DNA of 23,098 nt from Amanita rubescens (Eukaryota > Basidiomycota > Agaricomycetes > Agaricales > Amanitaceae). Location of the stretch: assembly GCA_015039365.1 (NCBI GenBank), contig WION01000712.1:1-23098 (forward strand), in the 5' to 3' direction. This document shows, piece by piece, positions 20,582 through 23,098 of this stretch. Below the pieces are notes generated by a model. The model was given only the letters and a program-made list of their open reading frames with translations, did not search any database and was not told the DNA's origin. Position numbers and translations under genes: made by a program. Positions within the stretch are counted from its first letter, which is position 1. Each line of letters starts with the position of its first letter.

Positions 20582-21015
20582 GGAGCTGATCGTCGCCATT
20601 GTCGCGTTAGTTACGATATTCTGCAGAAACCAACTGGTGTTCTTCTCACGCCACGATCACGACTGTCAGTGACGGGCAAGTAGCAGGCTGGAACTTTAAG
20701 CAATCAATGCCGCGCACTGGCCGAGCGCGGTTATTTTGCGGTGATGCACCAGGACAGGTATTGCTGTAAAAGCCGCGTTTTGGCTAAGAAACGGCAAATA
20801 CAGCAAAATCTCACTATTGGATAGATTTGTTTGATAGTCAACAAAGAAATGCTGTAGTGGTTTGTAATGGTTGCACTGGCCAGGATTTGCTTACGTATTG
20901 CTGTGCACCCCACCTGTTCTATTTTTGGTGCCACTCGCCTGGCGTTCGATCCCCGCATAAAAGGCCTGGTCCAATATTTAGCTTCAGTCAATCACACGCA
21001 GCTCACTTCCGCATC
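20582..21015. promoter_or_regulatory. Shared divergent upstream region of EVE and stomatin genes
   Basis: 434 bp between the two start codons, so both promoters must lie here or overlap the genes. On the stomatin side there is ATAAAAGG (20957-20964) and CCAAT (20971-20975), 40-60 bp before the ATG. No clear TATA box is seen on the EVE side. No tRNA or other gene lies inside. Confidence 0.5.
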
Positions 21016-22439
21016 ATGTCTTACTCCAAGGCTCCTGGCTTCTCTATTAGTATTACCGACGAAACTGGAAACGTCGTTGACCACCATGCAGCCCATGGTA
21101 AATTAACACTCAACGTTCGTATTGTAATACTCACCAACTCGCTATAGTTACAGAGGAGCCTGTTCGCCCGTCTCACGTTCACAGTCACAAAAAGCAGGGC
21201 GTTGAGAATGGCCTTATTACTGTGGAACCTTTGAAGCAGAGTGAGATGCAGGTATGTCTGTTGTTATTTCACCTCAACAAGCGCTCACTCCCGTGATAGC
21301 CATTGTATGCACAAGATTTAGGTTTAGGAAATGTAAGAGGAATTCAAACCTCAACGTAATGGTGCTGATTGGACATCCCTAGGTTACCCATGGGATCTAC
21401 GGTACCATGATGCAGGGCCTTGGCGGCATCGTTGGATTCCTTGGCGCTATCCCTTGTTGCATCTTTTGTCCCAATCCTTACAAGAATGTCGAGCAAGGTA
21501 ATGGCCCCTATTTACACTCTATTTGTCGCTTAGCAACTCTTTCCAGGATCGGTTGGTCTTGTCTCTCGTTTCGGTCAATTCTACAAATCCGTCGACCCTG
21601 GATTGGTTAATGTCAACGTGTGTACGGAAAGCTTAAAGAAGGTTGATGTCAAGATCCAAATTAGCCCCATTGGAAGGCAAACGGTCATGTATGTTCTGCC
21701 AGGACGGATCGTGTTTCAGTTGAGCTGAATACCCTTCAGAACCCGAGACAATGTCAATGTCGAAATGTTTGTCAACTTTGAGGATTCATATCTCGCTATC
21801 TAATTGTCATCTTTCAGTGACTCGGTTATCTACTTCCAAATTGTGAACCCCTATCGCGCAGCGTTTGGAATTAGCGACTTGCGTCAAGCTCTCACCGAAC
21901 GGGCACAGACTACCCTTCGGCACGTCGTCGGCGCGCGCGCCGTCCAAAGCGTCGTGACGGAACGGGAGGCCATGGCCTTTGAGATTGCAGAGATTGTTGG
22001 CGACGTTGCAGACAAGTGGGGCGTAGCTATCGAGGGCATTCTCATCAAGGATATCATATTCAGCGCAGAAGTCGCAGCTTCTCTGTCATCCGCAGCGCAA
22101 CAGAAACGGATTGGAGAGTCGAAGGTTATTGCCGCACGTGCAGAAGTTGATTCCGCTCGCCTCATGCGCCAAGCTGCCGATATCTTGGCGTCGCCTGCTG
22201 CCATGCAGATCCGGCAACTCGAAGCCCGTAAGTGATTTAGGCATTGACGCGAGACCCTGTTATTGATGGCGTTCCCAGTACAAACGATGGCTAAATCGGC
22301 AAGCAGCAAAGTTATTTTTGTCCCAATGCAACTCCAAAGTGATGTCGTTGGTCCTATGTCAAGAGTTGAGGCTGGCAATGATCTTGGAAGCAGCTCCGTT
22401 GGCCGCGCGGGCCTACTGGGCGCCATGTCAGACTCGTAA
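21016..22439 (+). CDS. Stomatin/band 7 family protein (SPFH domain)
   Basis: Stomatins are monotopic membrane scaffolds that oligomerise in cholesterol- or ergosterol-rich patches and regulate channels and membrane organisation. Exons: 21016-21097, 21148-21251, 21383-21497, 21547-21688, 21740-21766, 21818-22227 and 22279-22439; introns 50, 131, 49, 51, 51 and 51 nt; phases all agree; 346 aa. Residues 1-60 are hydrophilic. A hydrophobic hairpin (MMQGLGGIVGFLGAIPCCIF) sits at about 70-90, followed by CPNPY, as in family members. The SPFH domain follows: GLVSRFGQFYKSVDPGL, KIQISPIGRQ, TRDNVNVEIDSVIYFQI, NPYRAAFGI, LRQALTERAQTTLR and EIVGDVADKWGVAIE. A charged, Ala-rich helix (QKRIGESKVIAARAEVDSAR) and the usual LASPAAMQIRQLEALQTMAK then lead to a short Gly/Ser-rich tail. 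Exon 5 is only 27 nt. The gene appears intact. Confidence 0.95.
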
Positions 22440-23003
22440 AGGCTTTACTCTTGAATGACTTGATACGACGTCACTGGCCTACGATGTAACCCACTATGCT
22501 TATCTGCCAGTTGTATATTACCATGTGTTTCTTGTCAAAAGTTTAAATGTTTCATTCTGGACTTGTATTACTTGCTTCTAATATGCATCTTAAGGACGTA
22601 TCGTAGCTTTTTCCTAACAAATCCATTCCATCTCTCATGCCCTGGACGAAATGTTTGGATAAAGTTCAAGTTTCAGTTTCAACCTATGTCACAAATGGTT
22701 GGTAGTGAATAATTAACATCTTACGAACTGCCGTTAAAGAGCGCTGTGATCATTGGCCATCTACAGACGTTGCCAATGAGATACAGCCCAGATATATGAC
22801 CAAGGTCACTCGCATGCGCACCTACATACATCATAATCGGATTGTCCTGCTGCTCTCATGTAACACCTTGGCACGAATCCCGCGCTCACTGATCAGGAGT
22901 TCGAAATTTTCGAACTGTGCATATGGTAGCAAATCAAACAAAGTGTTTCATATACAGCCGCATGTCAAGAGATTGCGTAAAAAATACCGAAATAAAGAAA
23001 ATC
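22440..23003. other. Downstream flank of the stomatin gene
   Basis: No supported gene. An AATAAA hexamer lies at 22990-22995 but is far from the stomatin stop. A 19-bp palindrome lies at 22898-22916 (separate entry). Confidence 0.4.
22898..22916. repeat. 19-bp palindrome
   Basis: AGTTCGAAA-T-TTTCGAACT: nine-base perfect arms around a single central base. It could be a symmetric protein-binding site or a short hairpin in RNA. It lies in intergenic DNA between the stomatin gene and a possible minus-strand gene at the window edge. Confidence 0.6.
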
Positions 23004-23098
23004 AATGTTCGCGACGTGGCAGCTGAGCGCGCTTGTCTTCTGTACAACCACAGCAATAACCCCAGAAAGAAGGCCCCAGAAGAAGCCCCAGGTTCAAG
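23002..23098 (-). CDS. Possible 3' end of a minus-strand gene cut by the window edge
   Basis: From the right edge the minus strand is open in one frame for about 31 codons to a TGA at 23004-23002, including GLLLGPSFWGYCCGCTEDKR. A second frame is open further left, to about 22941, with a hydrophobic GAFFLGLLLWLYRR stretch. Either could be the tail of a coding region, and both could be chance. No family is recognised. Confidence 0.2.
   Translation of the reverse strand, partial: LNLGLLLGPSFWGYCCGCTEDKRAQLPRREH

Noticed and set aside
20940..20962. tRNA-like GTTCGATCCCC (B-box resemblance)
   Set aside because: No A box, no acceptor stem pairing and no convincing T-stem; it lies within the stomatin promoter region.
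21884..22426. 180-codon minus-strand frame opposite the stomatin exons
   Set aside because: It is antisense to a clear SPFH domain and has Ala/Ser/Arg-rich shadow composition.

Overview
The window looks like nuclear DNA of a basidiomycete fungus, probably an Agaricomycete. This is inferred from genes broken by many 46-66 nt GT-AG introns, from basidiomycete-type gene content, and from the absence of bacterial-style operons. All gene models below were built by hand from reading frames, splice signals and phase arithmetic; no search or alignment could be run.

Left part (about 1-12,040): gene-poor and decayed. A broken mitochondrial-type Hsp70 copy lies at about 230-985 (minus). Two paralogous, two-exon, Ser/Pro/Gly/Tyr-rich genes of unknown function follow, both on the minus strand: gene A (2969-3837, 271 aa) and gene B (8521-9458, 295 aa). 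Upstream of each lies a copy of a second unknown gene, C. The copy next to A is a pseudogene (about 5410-6030). The copy next to B has an apparently intact four-exon frame (11171-12039, 235 aa). The A-to-psi-C and B-to-C distances are nearly equal (about 1.9 kb). The offset between units is about 5.6 kb, so the region appears to be an old tandem segmental duplication of a two-gene module, with most spacer sequence eroded.

Right part (about 12,250-22,440): compact, conserved genes. In order: a lysophosphatidic acid acyltransferase (SLC1/PlsC-type, plus, 12258-13288); a glycerophosphodiester phosphodiesterase-domain protein of the Pgc1/phosphatidylglycerol phospholipase C type (plus, 14063-15690, with one awkward splice junction); a large low-complexity protein with a predicted coiled coil (plus, 15897-18333); an EVE-domain (THYN1-like) protein with nine exons and a basic tail (minus, 19346-20581); and a stomatin/band-7 SPFH protein with seven exons (plus, 21016-22439). 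The EVE and stomatin genes are divergent over a 434-bp shared upstream region. The last 95 bases may hold the 3' end of another minus-strand gene.

Functional links: the acyltransferase makes phosphatidic acid, the precursor of phosphatidylglycerol, and Pgc1-type enzymes degrade phosphatidylglycerol, so the neighbouring pair acts on one lipid branch. This link is inferred from family knowledge. I found no tRNA or rRNA gene, no CRISPR array and no recognisable intact transposon. The most unusual item is the duplicated A/C module.
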